DNA from: Gilliamella apis
GTDB taxonomy: Bacteria; Pseudomonadota; Gammaproteobacteria; Enterobacterales; Orbaceae
Assembly (NCBI RefSeq): GCF_002142155.1
Contig: NZ_NASD01000008.1
Span: 1 to 64,000, forward strand
Direction: 5' to 3'
Length of the DNA stretch: 64,000 nucleotides
The translations under genes were made by a program, and so were the position numbers. This document shows positions 50,780 through 60,137 of this stretch, piece by piece. Position 1 is the first letter of the stretch, and the number at the start of each line of letters is the position of its first letter. Under the pieces are notes generated by a model. The model did no database searches and had not been told where the DNA came from. It saw nothing but the letters and a program-made list of their open reading frames with translations.

Positions 50780-52429
50780 CTAACGCCATTTCTTGTATTG
50801 ATTGATTAAGTTGTTAGTTGAATCATCATGAGAACTCACAGGTTTATCATCGGCTAATTCAGGTAAAATACGACCAGCTAGCTGTTTACCTAGTTCAACA
50901 CCCCATTGATCAAAACTAAAGATGTTAAGAATAACACCTTGTGTGAAGATTTTGTGTTCATACATAGCAACTAATGCCCCTAGAGCATAAGGTGTGATTT
51001 TTTTGACTAAAATAGAGTTGGTTGGCTTATTACCGGCAAAAACTTTAAAAGGAATAATAGATTTAACTTCATCAAGGCTTTTACCAGCCGCAAGGAATTC
51101 TTGTTCTACCTGTTGCTCAGTTTTACCAAAAGCTAAAGCTTCAGTTTGTGCAAAGAAATTTGAAAGTAATTTAGGATGATGATCTCCAACCGGATTATGG
51201 CTAATTGCTGGTGCAATAAAATCACAAGGAATCAGTTTAGTACCTTGATGAATCAATTGATAGAAGGCATGTTGGCCATTAGTACCAGGTTCACCCCAAA
51301 TAATAGGTCCAGTAGTATAAGTCGTTTTATTACCATTACGATCAACGCTTTTACCATTTGATTCCATATTACCTTGTTGAAAATAAGCAGCAAAACGATG
51401 CATATATTGATCATAAGGTAGAATCGCTTCGGTTTCGGCACCATAAAAGTTATTGTACCAAATACCAATTAAAGCAAGTAAAGTCGGAATATTTTTTTCA
51501 ATTGGTGCGCTTTGGAAATGTTTATCCATTGCATGGCCACCAGCTAAAAACTGTTTAAAGTTTTCATAACCAATGGAAAGAACGATTGATAAACCAATTG
51601 CCGACCAAGACGAATAGCGACCACCAACCCAATCCCAAAATTCAAACATATTAGCAGTATCAATACCAAACTTTTCAACTTCTTTAGTATTAGTTGATAA
51701 TGCAACAAAATGCAGTGCTACTGCTTTATCATCTTTAGCTGCATCAAGTAACCATTGACGGGCAGTTTGAGCATTAGTCATCGTTTCTTGAGTTGTAAAA
51801 GTTTTCGACGCAACTAAAAAGAGTGTTGTTTCTGGATTAAGATCTTTTAATGCTTCTACAATATGCGTACCATCAACATTAGATACAAAATGCATCGTTA
51901 AATGGTTTTTATAAGGTCGAAGAGCTTCAGTAATCATGTGAGGGCCTAAATCTGAACCACCAATACCGATATTAACAACATCGGTGATAGCCTTACCGGT
52001 ATAACCTTTCCATTCTCCGCTAATCACTTTTTTACTAAAGGACTCCATCTTAGCAAGCACTGCATTGACATCATCCATAACATTTTTGCCATCAACATAA
52101 ATTGGAGAGTTAGATACATTACGAAGTGCAACGTGTAACACCGCTCGATCTTCTGTGCGATTAATTTTTTCACCGCTATACATTGCTTCAATCGCACCAT
52201 TTAAATCACACTCATCCACAAGCTGATAAAGGATTTCTAATGTTTCTTGCGTTAAACGGTTTTTTGAAAGATCAACCAAAAACTCATCCTCAAACGGAAT
52301 ACTCAGTTTTTCGACTCGCTTAGGCTCGTCTTTTAATATTTCGGCTATAGTTTTATTATGATGTTTTTGATAACTGGCTTGAAGGGATTTCCAAGAAGAT
52401 GTAGAGGTTGGATCTATTGATTTTAACAT
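50780..52429 (-). CDS. pgi: Glucose-6-phosphate isomerase
   Basis: Interconverts glucose-6-phosphate and fructose-6-phosphate. It has 549 residues, the E. coli length. Family motifs: [29 protein letters not shown], the catalytic Glu region [11 protein letters not shown] and the late [14 protein letters not shown]. It is convergent with the pts operon and transcribed alone. Confidence 0.98.
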   Translation of the reverse strand: MLKSIDPTSTSSWKSLQASYQKHHNKTIAEILKDEPKRVEKLSIPFEDEFLVDLSKNRLTQETLEILYQLVDECDLNGAIEAMYSGEKINRTEDRAVLHVALRNVSNSPIYVDGKNVMDDVNAVLAKMESFSKKVISGEWKGYTGKAITDVVNIGIGGSDLGPHMITEALRPYKNHLTMHFVSNVDGTHIVEALKDLNPETTLFLVASKTFTTQETMTNAQTARQWLLDAAKDDKAVALHFVALSTNTKEVEKFGIDTANMFEFWDWVGGRYSSWSAIGLSIVLSIGYENFKQFLAGGHAMDKHFQSAPIEKNIPTLLALIGIWYNNFYGAETEAILPYDQYMHRFAAYFQQGNMESNGKSVDRNGNKTTYTTGPIIWGEPGTNGQHAFYQLIHQGTKLIPCDFIAPAISHNPVGDHHPKLLSNFFAQTEALAFGKTEQQVEQEFLAAGKSLDEVKSIIPFKVFAGNKPTNSILVKKITPYALGALVAMYEHKIFTQGVILNIFSFDQWGVELGKQLAGRILPELADDKPVSSHDDSTNNLINQYKKWR

Positions 52430-52686
52430 AGCTCATTCCTTAAATAATATAGCATTGTCATTCATAATATAACTATGCCTAACATGATGCAAGATAAGGA
52501 TTTATCGATTTAAATTCACAAAGCGAGAAAAATAATAAAAGTTATTTTCTTTTCCTTATCAAATAACTTGAATATAATGTTGAAGATAAGACACTTAATA
52601 CACTAAACCGTTCATAATATGTTTTTCTAAACAATTAGTATCAATAAAATAAATATATTTCTTACATTATTATATTAGGATATTTC
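52430..52686. other. Divergent promoter region pgi / iclR-type regulator
   Basis: No gene is seen. It is 257 bases of A/T-rich sequence between divergent genes and must hold both promoters; no convincing -35/-10 pair was selected. Confidence 0.5.
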
Positions 52687-53436
52687 ATGCCCAATATTCA
52701 AACACTGGTACCAGCATTAGATAAAATTGTCCGTATTTGTGATTATTTAGATAACCACAGAGGGGCTACTTTTAGTCAAATATTTCAAGATCTCAATTTA
52801 CCTAAAAGCAGTACATCAACACTATTAAATGCCTTAGTCATGCATGGTATTTTGCGACAAGATCAAAATAAGTATTATCTTGGGTTAAAATTGCATGAAT
52901 GGGGAGATAAATCTCTAGAACAGTTTGATATCACTAAAATAGCCGAACCTTTAATGATTAAACTGCGAGATAAAACCAATTTGACCTGCCATTTAGGTGT
53001 TCTTGATGGTCTTTATTCTGTTTATATTGCTAAAATTGAAAATGATCAGGCTATTGGTATTCGCACTTGGATTGGTAAAAAATTGCCTTTGCATAGCTCT
53101 GGTATTGGCAAAGCATTAATAGCTTGGTTACCAGAAGAAAAAATTGATCAACTTATTCCCGAAGATAAATTAATCAAATATACCGACACAACAATAACCA
53201 GCAAGAAACAGTTAAAAAAAGAGCTTGCTAAAATTAGGTCTCAAGGTTGGGCTTATGATAATCAGGAAGATGTTCAAGGTGTTCATTGTATTGCTGCACC
53301 AATCTTCAATAAAAATAACGAACCCATCGCAGCTATCAGTATTTCGGGTGTTCTTTTTCAACTACCTGTGGATAAAATCGATAAATACTCACAATTAGTA
53401 CGTGATGCATGCCAACAATTGACAGATAAGTTTTAA
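52687..53436 (+). CDS. IclR family transcriptional regulator
   Basis: A 249-residue regulator: winged helix-turn-helix at about 10-70 (ATFSQIFQDLNLPKSSTSTL) and IclR effector domain at 80-245 (GKKLPLHSSGIGKALIAWL, QEDVQGVHCIAAPIF, AAISISG). Such regulators often control catabolism of sugar acids or aromatic compounds. It is next to the catabolic island and is the obvious candidate regulator. TGTTC-N8-GAACA in front of the aldolase gene may be its operator. The effector is unknown. Confidence 0.9.
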   Translation: MPNIQTLVPALDKIVRICDYLDNHRGATFSQIFQDLNLPKSSTSTLLNALVMHGILRQDQNKYYLGLKLHEWGDKSLEQFDITKIAEPLMIKLRDKTNLTCHLGVLDGLYSVYIAKIENDQAIGIRTWIGKKLPLHSSGIGKALIAWLPEEKIDQLIPEDKLIKYTDTTITSKKQLKKELAKIRSQGWAYDNQEDVQGVHCIAAPIFNKNNEPIAAISISGVLFQLPVDKIDKYSQLVRDACQQLTDKF

Positions 53437-53467
53437 TAATATTGAATCATTATGATTCAATATTATT
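53435..53467. terminator. Bidirectional terminator between the iclR-type gene and the alcohol dehydrogenase gene
   Basis: Perfect 15-bp stem AATAATATTGAATCA / TGATTCAATATTATT with a 3-base loop, followed by TTG; it overlaps the stop codon of the regulator gene. Confidence 0.8.
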
Positions 53468-53491
53468 TTGACTCATTGGATAAATTAACTG

Positions 53492-54634
53492 CTACGCTAT
53501 TTTCTTAAATAACTCAATCAGTTTTTGTTTATCAAAAAATACTGGATTTGCTCCGGCACAAGCATCTTTCATCGAATTTTCAGCCAATAATTCAAAATCT
53601 GGATTATCAACACCAATTTCTTTTAAAGATTTAGGGATACCTACCTCTTGTGCCAAATCTTTAATTCGTTTTATCACATAATCAACACACTCTTGATCCG
53701 TTTTATTTTTAGTATCTAATCCGATTGTTTCTGCGATAACTCTAAATTTTTCTGGCGCATGTTTAGCATTTTCTTCTTCAACTACCGATAATAACATTGC
53801 ATTACATACCCCATGAGGTAAATCATAAAGACCACCTAGTTGATGAGCCATAGCATGAACATTACCCAGACCGGCATTGCTAAATGCAATTCCATTTAAA
53901 AAACAGGCATAACTCATCTGTTCTCTTGCTTCGATATCGTTACCATTTTTAACCGCTCGAGCTAAATACTTAAAAGTTTGACCAATCGCATATAATGCGG
54001 TTGAATCAGTAACATCCATCGCTCCTTTAGCAACTACAGCTTCAATAGCATGAGTTAATGCATCCATACCTGTTGCCGCAGTTAAATTGGCTGGTTTAGA
54101 AATCATTAAATCAGGATCACTAACTGTTATTGACGCCAATGTATTTGGATCCACCATAATCATTTTCACGTGTCTACTTTCATCAGTAATCACGTAATTG
54201 ATGGTAACTTCGGCAGAGGTACCAGCAGTTGTTGCTATTGCCACAATTGGTAAACATTTATGTTTACTTTTATGCATCCCTTCATAGTCAGTAATTTTAC
54301 CGCCATTCGTCGCCAACACAGCAACAGCTTTACCACAATCTTGTGGCGATCCACCACCAATTGAGACAATAAAATCACATTTAGATTCTTGACATAATTT
54401 TAGTGCATTTTCAACATTAGTAACGGTTGGATTTGGTTTTACATCGTAAAAAATAACCGATTCAATCCCCTCTTTTGCCAATATATCTACTACTCTATCT
54501 ACAGTACCATTACCCACTAAAAACTTATCACTAACAACGAATGCTTTTCGGCAATTTAGTTTTTTAACCGGTACACCTAATTCAGATAAACATCCTTTAC
54601 CCAATAGATTAACCGGTGGAATGTAATAAATCAT
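53492..54634 (-). CDS. Iron-containing (group III) alcohol dehydrogenase
   Basis: A 380-residue NAD(P)-linked alcohol dehydrogenase of the FucO/YiaY family. The nucleotide loop is GGGSPQDCGKA (93-103), and TTAGTSAEVT follows. Metal ligands by alignment with FucO are Asp191, His195, His260 and His274, with His264 as the likely catalytic histidine. FucO itself reduces lactaldehyde and glycolaldehyde. Divergent from the aldolase operon, it would suit reduction of the aldehyde released by that aldolase (inference). Confidence 0.88.
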   Translation of the reverse strand: MIYYIPPVNLLGKGCLSELGVPVKKLNCRKAFVVSDKFLVGNGTVDRVVDILAKEGIESVIFYDVKPNPTVTNVENALKLCQESKCDFIVSIGGGSPQDCGKAVAVLATNGGKITDYEGMHKSKHKCLPIVAIATTAGTSAEVTINYVITDESRHVKMIMVDPNTLASITVSDPDLMISKPANLTAATGMDALTHAIEAVVAKGAMDVTDSTALYAIGQTFKYLARAVKNGNDIEAREQMSYACFLNGIAFSNAGLGNVHAMAHQLGGLYDLPHGVCNAMLLSVVEEENAKHAPEKFRVIAETIGLDTKNKTDQECVDYVIKRIKDLAQEVGIPKSLKEIGVDNPDFELLAENSMKDACAGANPVFFDKQKLIELFKKIA

Positions 54635-54804
54635 ATTTACCTCTTAATTAATAACATTAAAAAATTCCCACAAAAAGAACTATATTTCATTATACGGAAA
54701 AAACCAATTACAAAAAAAATTATTTTTGACAATGAGAGGATGATCACAAAATTAATTTTCTTTTGAATTAATACATTGCAATTCTAGATTTTTTTACCAA
54801 TAAT

Positions 54805-54843
54805 TTGTTCCAATTTAAGAAACAATGTTCTACATCATGAACA
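54805..54843 (+). promoter_or_regulatory. Candidate operator in the divergent catabolic promoter
   Basis: Two neighbouring imperfect palindromes, TTGTT-N10-AACAA (54805-54824) and TGTTC-N8-GAACA (54826-54843), end at the ribosome-binding site of the aldolase gene. Their half-sites resemble each other. Binding by the nearby IclR-type protein is an inference. Confidence 0.45.
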
Positions 54844-54853
54844 AGGAGAAAAA

Positions 54854-55759
54854 ATGAATTTAGAAAAATTTAAAGGTATATTCCCTCCAGTCCCTACTAT
54901 CGTTAATAAAAAAGGGGAACTAGATAAAAAAGGAATGGGCAAATTATTAGATCATCTCATCGATAACGAAGCTGATGGTGTTTTAATTCTAGGTAGTGGT
55001 GGTGAGTTCTGCCATATGCCACCTAAGTTGCGATATGAAGTTGCTGAATTTGCGGTAAAACATATCAATAAACGCATTCCGGTGATGATTGGAATATCCA
55101 GTCCAAGTACCAAAGAAACTATTCAATATGGTCAGCATGCAGCACAAATAGGCGCAGATGCCGTTTTAGTGGTTAATCCATATTATGCTTTATTGAATAG
55201 TGATGCCATTTATCACCATTATAAAACTGTCGCTGAAAATCTTGATATACCAGTACTACTTTACAATTTCCCGGCATTAACCGGCCAAGATATTGGTATT
55301 GATGTTATTACTCGATTAGCCAAGGATCAACCAAATATTATTGGTTTGAAAGACACCATTGATAACATAAGCCATACCCGAGAAGTTATCAACAGAGTTC
55401 ACGCCTTCCGTCCAGATTTTATTATCTTCAGTGGATTTGATGAATATATGTTAGACACTCTTATTCTTGGTGGACACGGTGGTATTCCTGCAACCTTTAA
55501 TTTTGCACCAAAAATTACTAAAGGAATTTATAAAGCTTTTGTTAAAAAAGATTATGAAAAAGCATTTAAATTACAACGTCAATTAGCAAAATTAATGCCT
55601 GTCTATGCAATTGAATCTCCATTCTTTGGCGTAATCAAACAAGCAATAAAACTGTCCGGTGTCGATATTTCAACAGAAGTTTTAGCTCCAGTAATGCCAT
55701 TAACTTCCGATAAAAAGAAAGTTCTAAAAAAATTATTATCCGATTCAAAGATTTTATAA
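54854..55759 (+). CDS. DapA-family aldolase (YagE/YjhH-like, 2-keto-3-deoxy sugar acid aldolase)
   Basis: Class I lyase of 301 residues. The Schiff-base lysine is Lys166 (IIGLKDTID) and the general acid Tyr137 (LYNFPALTGQD). The sequences LILGSGGEF (family GSGGEF) and YNFPALTGQD match E. coli YagE/YjhH, which split 2-keto-3-deoxy-pentonate or -gluconate to pyruvate and an aldehyde, rather than DapA, whose motif is GTTGE. Expected products: pyruvate plus glycolaldehyde or glyceraldehyde. It is first of three tightly spaced genes, preceded by AAGGAG. Confidence 0.85.
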   Translation: MNLEKFKGIFPPVPTIVNKKGELDKKGMGKLLDHLIDNEADGVLILGSGGEFCHMPPKLRYEVAEFAVKHINKRIPVMIGISSPSTKETIQYGQHAAQIGADAVLVVNPYYALLNSDAIYHHYKTVAENLDIPVLLYNFPALTGQDIGIDVITRLAKDQPNIIGLKDTIDNISHTREVINRVHAFRPDFIIFSGFDEYMLDTLILGGHGGIPATFNFAPKITKGIYKAFVKKDYEKAFKLQRQLAKLMPVYAIESPFFGVIKQAIKLSGVDISTEVLAPVMPLTSDKKKVLKKLLSDSKIL

Positions 55760-55792
55760 AAATTTATTACTAATTAGTTTTAGGAGCAAATT

Positions 55793-57313
55793 ATGAGCGA
55801 AGTATCTAAAGTAATCATACTTCATCCCAATGATGATGTTGCCATAGCTCGTTTTCCTGTATCCAAAGGATACATCATTCAAGAAGCAAATGTTTCTGTA
55901 CTTTCAGATATAAAAGAAGGACATAAAATAGCGCTTCACAATATCGAAAAAGATCAACCAATTAAACGTTATAATCAAATTATAGGTTATGCAATTTGTG
56001 ATATTCAAGCTGGAGAACATATCCATTTACATAATCTAAAAATGGGTGATTATGGGCACGAATATGACTTTTGTGCAGATAAACAAGAAACACCAATGGC
56101 TAGTGAAAAAAGGACTTTCATGGGCTATAAGCGTAAAAACGGCCAAATAGCAACCCGTAACTATATTGGCATACTAACATCCGTCAACTGTAGTGCAACA
56201 GTTGCACGTCGCCTTGAAGATCACTTTAAAGCTAAAGGATTAGCTGATTATCCCAATATAGATGGAATCGTAGCCCTACCTCAAAGTTTTGGTTGTGCCA
56301 TGGATATGAAAGGTGATTTGATGAAGATGATGCAACGCACAATGAGCGGTTATGCAAATCATCCTAACTTTGCCGGTATTCTAATAATTGGCCTTGGTTG
56401 TGAATCAAATCAAATCAAAGATCTTATTCAAGTGAAAGGTTTAAATGAAGGTCCTATGCTACAACATATGACTATTCAAGAAACAGGTGGATCACAAAAA
56501 ACTTTCGATAAGGGCGTAACTATTATTGAAAGCATGTTAAATGAAGCAAATCAATACACCAGAGAAGAAGTACCTGCATCAGAATTAGTTTTAGCACTTG
56601 AATGTGGTGGTTCTGATAGTTACTCAGGCATTTCTGCTAACCCTGCACTTGGCGTAGCTGTTGATTTACTCGTACAGCAAGGAGGTACAGCAATACTCGC
56701 CGAAACCCCTGAAATTTATGGTGCTGAATATATACTTACTCGCCGAGCAACTTCCAAAGAAGTAGGTGAAAAACTAATTAATCGAATTTTATGGTGGGAG
56801 GATTATGCCAAAAGATGTCACGCAGAATTAAATAATAATCCATCCGCAGGCAATAAAGAAGGAGGATTAACGACCATTCTTGAAAAATCACTTGGTGCGA
56901 TTTGTAAAGCAGGAAGTACTAATCTTATTGATGTATATGAATATGCAGAACCAGTAACCGCAAAAGGATTGGTATTTATGGATACCCCTGGATATGACGC
57001 ATTTGCATGTACAGGCCAAATTGCTGGTGGAGCCAATATTATGTGTTTTACAACAGGAAGGGGATCTGCATATGGTTCAAAACCAACCCCATGCATAAAA
57101 ATCGCATCCAATAATTTTCTATGGCGTCGCCAAGAGGAAGATATGGATATTAATTGTGGTGATGTAGCTGATGGACAAGAAACATTAGAGCAAGCAGGTA
57201 AGCGAATATTTGAAACAATCTTAGCTGTTGCTTCTGGTGAAAAGACTAAAAGTGAAAAATTTGGATACGGCTCACTTGAATTCGTCCCATGGCAGCCCGG
57301 TGCAATTATGTAA
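55793..57313 (+). CDS. UxaA-family sugar-acid dehydratase
   Basis: A 506-residue dehydratase near the size of altronate dehydratase (495 in E. coli). It has an N-terminal SAF domain (about 1-95; HPNDDVAIARFPVSKG, the linker NLKMGDYGHEYDF) and the UxaA core with GYKRKNGQIATRNYIGILTS, IGLGCESNQI, LECGGSDSYSGISANPALG and GQIAGGANIMCFTTGRGS. E. coli UxaA forms 2-keto-3-deoxygluconate from D-altronate; the GarD branch acts on galactarate. The substrate here is unproven. It lies 33 bases after the aldolase gene and 45 before the LarA-like gene. Confidence 0.88.
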   Translation: MSEVSKVIILHPNDDVAIARFPVSKGYIIQEANVSVLSDIKEGHKIALHNIEKDQPIKRYNQIIGYAICDIQAGEHIHLHNLKMGDYGHEYDFCADKQETPMASEKRTFMGYKRKNGQIATRNYIGILTSVNCSATVARRLEDHFKAKGLADYPNIDGIVALPQSFGCAMDMKGDLMKMMQRTMSGYANHPNFAGILIIGLGCESNQIKDLIQVKGLNEGPMLQHMTIQETGGSQKTFDKGVTIIESMLNEANQYTREEVPASELVLALECGGSDSYSGISANPALGVAVDLLVQQGGTAILAETPEIYGAEYILTRRATSKEVGEKLINRILWWEDYAKRCHAELNNNPSAGNKEGGLTTILEKSLGAICKAGSTNLIDVYEYAEPVTAKGLVFMDTPGYDAFACTGQIAGGANIMCFTTGRGSAYGSKPTPCIKIASNNFLWRRQEEDMDINCGDVADGQETLEQAGKRIFETILAVASGEKTKSEKFGYGSLEFVPWQPGAIM

Positions 57314-57358
57314 TATTTTGTTTTAAATCTTAATTATATTACAAATAAGGAGAAAACT

Positions 57359-58657
57359 ATGTCATTTGTTGATGAATTACTTAATGATGTAAAAATACCT
57401 AGGATGGTAAGAGTTAAGCAACACTTTGAGTCACCCAATGAAATTCAAGATATTGATGCTAAAGTTCACGCTGAATTTTCGAAGCCAGAAATCAAAAATT
57501 TAATAAAAAAAGACATGTCCATTGCAGTTGGTCTCGGTAGTAGAGGTATTGCCAAAATACACTTAATTGCAAGAGCGGTGATTAATGAGTTAAAAGCACT
57601 AGGAGCTAAACCTTATGGTGTTCCAGCTATGGGTAGTCATGGAGGAGCTACTGCTGAAGGACAAATTCATGTTCTAGAAAAATTAGGCATGACAGAAGAA
57701 TTTTTAGGATGTGAAATTCGCTCTTCAATGGAAACAATAAAAGTTGGACAGTTACCTAATGGGCTTGAAGTATTAATGGATAAAAATGCCATGCAAGCTG
57801 ATGGTATTATTTGTATTAATCGCATAAAAGCACATAACGCATTTACTGCACCAATTGAAAGTGGAATTATAAAAATGCTTTCAATTGGTTTTGCTAAACA
57901 AAAAGGTGCGGATTCTTGCCATACTTATGGATTTGGTTGTATGGCAAATAATATTGTCGAGATGGCAAAAGTAAAAATAGCCAATACACCTTTCTTATTC
58001 GGAATCGGAACAATTGAAAACGCCTATGATCAAGTCGTTGATATCGAAGCTATTCCTGCCAATAAACTTGAAGAACGTGAAAAAATATTGTTATCAAAAT
58101 CTAAAAGCTATTTCCCGAAAGTGATGTTTGATAATGTCGATGTTTGTATTGTTGATCTAATGGGAAAAATTTATTCTGGTGGAGGCATGGATTGTCATGT
58201 AACAGGCAGAGCTTGTACACCATTTATGCAACCGATTGCCACAATCCGTCCTGACCGAATAGTAGTTTTAGATCTACATGAAAAAAGTGGCGGAAATGCT
58301 ACCGGAATGGGATTTGCGGATTTTTCAACTCAACGTTTGTTAGATAAAGTAGATTTTCCTGAAACTTATCCAAATGTACTAACCTCTCGATTAAGCCAAG
58401 ACGGCTATGTACCAGTAATATTAGCTAATGATAAACAAGCCATGCAAGCAGCTATTAAGACATGCATTATTTTAGATGGACGAAAAGAAGCACGCATTAT
58501 CAGAATAGCTAATACATTACATATTGATGAGTTTTATATTTCAGAAAATATGCTTGAAGATGCAAAGTCAAATCCACAAATCGAGATTCTAACTAAACCT
58601 GAATACATATCTTTCGATGACAATAACAATGTAACTGATATAGGTATTGGCATGTAA
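57359..58657 (+). CDS. LarA-superfamily nickel-pincer hydroxyacid racemase/epimerase
   Basis: A 432-residue homologue of lactate racemase LarA. By motif, the catalytic set corresponds to Arg62 (LGSRG), His94 (AMGSHGGAT), His159 (RIKAHNAF), cofactor-tethering Lys172 (SGIIKMLSIG) and His188 (SCHTYGF); the His159-Lys172 spacing is 13 rather than the 10 of LarA, as in the DUF2088 subgroup with PIESGxxKML. The tail of the gene cluster encodes LarC, LarE and LarB, which build its nickel cofactor. Known relatives racemise lactate, malate or hydroxyglutarate, or epimerise gluconate at C2. With UxaA and an aldolase beside it, an aldonate epimerase is likelier than a lactate racemase (inference). Confidence 0.85.
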   Translation: MSFVDELLNDVKIPRMVRVKQHFESPNEIQDIDAKVHAEFSKPEIKNLIKKDMSIAVGLGSRGIAKIHLIARAVINELKALGAKPYGVPAMGSHGGATAEGQIHVLEKLGMTEEFLGCEIRSSMETIKVGQLPNGLEVLMDKNAMQADGIICINRIKAHNAFTAPIESGIIKMLSIGFAKQKGADSCHTYGFGCMANNIVEMAKVKIANTPFLFGIGTIENAYDQVVDIEAIPANKLEEREKILLSKSKSYFPKVMFDNVDVCIVDLMGKIYSGGGMDCHVTGRACTPFMQPIATIRPDRIVVLDLHEKSGGNATGMGFADFSTQRLLDKVDFPETYPNVLTSRLSQDGYVPVILANDKQAMQAAIKTCIILDGRKEARIIRIANTLHIDEFYISENMLEDAKSNPQIEILTKPEYISFDDNNNVTDIGIGM

Positions 58658-58732
58658 ATATGTGATTAATAATAGCTAAGAATTATTAAAAATTTAAATT
58701 ATAGTCTTCAATTGAAGGCTAGGGAGTTCTCT

Positions 58733-60010
58733 ATGAGTAATATTAACTTATTATCGGTAATAAAAAAAACAAAAATTCGATTAATTCCATTTATGTTAAT
58801 ACTTTATGTTTTAGCATTTTTAGATCGTTCAAATATTGGTTTTGCCAAAGAAAGTTACCAAATTGACATTGGATTAAGTAATGAAGCTTATGCATTAGGA
58901 GCAGGATTATTTTTTGTAGTATATGCATTTTTAGGTGCACCAGCAAACTTATGTCTAAAGAAATTTGGTGCCAGAAATTGGATTGGTGTAACTACATTGG
59001 CTTGGGGTGTTTTATCAGCAGGAATGGGATTTGCTGATTCAGAAGTTAAATTCTTAACAATCAGGGTATTACTTGGTGTTACTGAAGCTGGTTTCTTTCC
59101 AGGTATGATCTATTTAACATCACAATGGTTCCCTCAAGCAAATCGTGCCGCCGTGATGGGCTTATTTTATATGGGTGCGCCATTAGCTATGGCATTCGGT
59201 TCACCGCTTTCTGGTGCTCTTTTAGAACTTCATGGATTTTTAAACCATCCGGGATGGTTTTGGATGTTTATAATTGAAGGTGCACTTGCAATTATTGCAG
59301 GTATTTGGACATTCTTCTATTTAGATGATACCCCTGAAACAGCAAGATTCTTATCTGCCGAAGAAAAACAATTGCTGGCAAATCAAATGCAATCAGAAGA
59401 AAACAACAAAAAAGCAGCTTCAGCTAAACTTATGGATGCCTTAAAAAATCCAAGAATATGGCACTTTGCTATTATTTATGGCTGCATTCAATGTGGTGTA
59501 TATGGTCTTATCTTCTTTTTACCAAGCCAAGTTGCTAGCATTATGGGAAGTAAAGTTAACTTCATGACATCTTTAGTTACAACATTACCATGGTTATGCG
59601 CATTATTAGGTACATTTTTTATACCTAGATATTCAGATAAAGTTCAAGAAAGACGTAATACCTGTGCAACAACATTATTAGTCGGTGGACTGGCATTGGG
59701 ATTATCGGCTTATGTTGGAGCTGTACCTGCTATTATTGCGCTATGTATCGCGGGTACTGCTTATTTCGCCTGCCAACCTATTTTCTGGATTATGCCTTCA
59801 TCAATTTTAACTGGTAATGCTCTAGCTGCAGGTATTGGTTTTGTTAATATGTTTGGTGCATTATTTAGTTTTGGCGCACCTATTTTAAGGCAACATTCTG
59901 AAAATATCGTCGGTACTCCTGCTGCCGGTTTATTATCAATTGGCATTGTGGTAATAATTGGTTCTATCCTTATTTTTGTGCTACCAAAAAATGTGGGTAC
60001 AAATGATTAG
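58733..60010 (+). CDS. MFS transporter, anion:cation symporter (ACS) type
   Basis: A 425-residue 12-span transporter. The start ATG at 58733 has AGGGAG upstream; the frame runs 7 codons further. The LDRSNIGFAKES motif in span 1 and the RVLLGVTEAGFFPGMIYLTS-type segment are typical of ACS carriers such as ExuT, GudP and RhmT for hexuronates, glucarate and rhamnonate. It probably imports the sugar acid that the surrounding enzymes use. A small hairpin sits just before its ribosome-binding site. Confidence 0.87.
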   Translation: MSNINLLSVIKKTKIRLIPFMLILYVLAFLDRSNIGFAKESYQIDIGLSNEAYALGAGLFFVVYAFLGAPANLCLKKFGARNWIGVTTLAWGVLSAGMGFADSEVKFLTIRVLLGVTEAGFFPGMIYLTSQWFPQANRAAVMGLFYMGAPLAMAFGSPLSGALLELHGFLNHPGWFWMFIIEGALAIIAGIWTFFYLDDTPETARFLSAEEKQLLANQMQSEENNKKAASAKLMDALKNPRIWHFAIIYGCIQCGVYGLIFFLPSQVASIMGSKVNFMTSLVTTLPWLCALLGTFFIPRYSDKVQERRNTCATTLLVGGLALGLSAYVGAVPAIIALCIAGTAYFACQPIFWIMPSSILTGNALAAGIGFVNMFGALFSFGAPILRQHSENIVGTPAAGLLSIGIVVIIGSILIFVLPKNVGTND

Positions 60011-60071
60011 GTTATAACAGAAAAATAACCAATAAATTAAGTAATATACAGATTAAATAACTAGTATAACG

Positions 60072-60111
60072 AATACAATGTATTTAGAATAAATTTTAAG
60101 TACATTGTATT
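60072..60111 (+). promoter_or_regulatory. Inverted repeat upstream of larC
   Basis: Perfect 11-bp arms AATACAATGTA / TACATTGTATT separated by 18 bases, in the 127-base gap between the MFS gene and larC. Each arm contains TACAATGTA, itself nearly palindromic. It may be a dimer-of-dimers operator or a weak terminator. Confidence 0.5.
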
Positions 60112-60137
60112 TTAGGAAAATTTTAAAAGGTTAAATA

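Noticed and set aside
54854-55759. Dihydrodipicolinate synthase (DapA) for lysine synthesis
   Set aside because: The substrate loop reads GSGGEF and YNFPALTGQD as in YagE/YjhH, and the neighbours are catabolic.
57359-58657. Plain lactate racemase
   Set aside because: No lactate permease or lactate dehydrogenase is nearby, the motif spacing differs from LarA, and the neighbours handle sugar acids.
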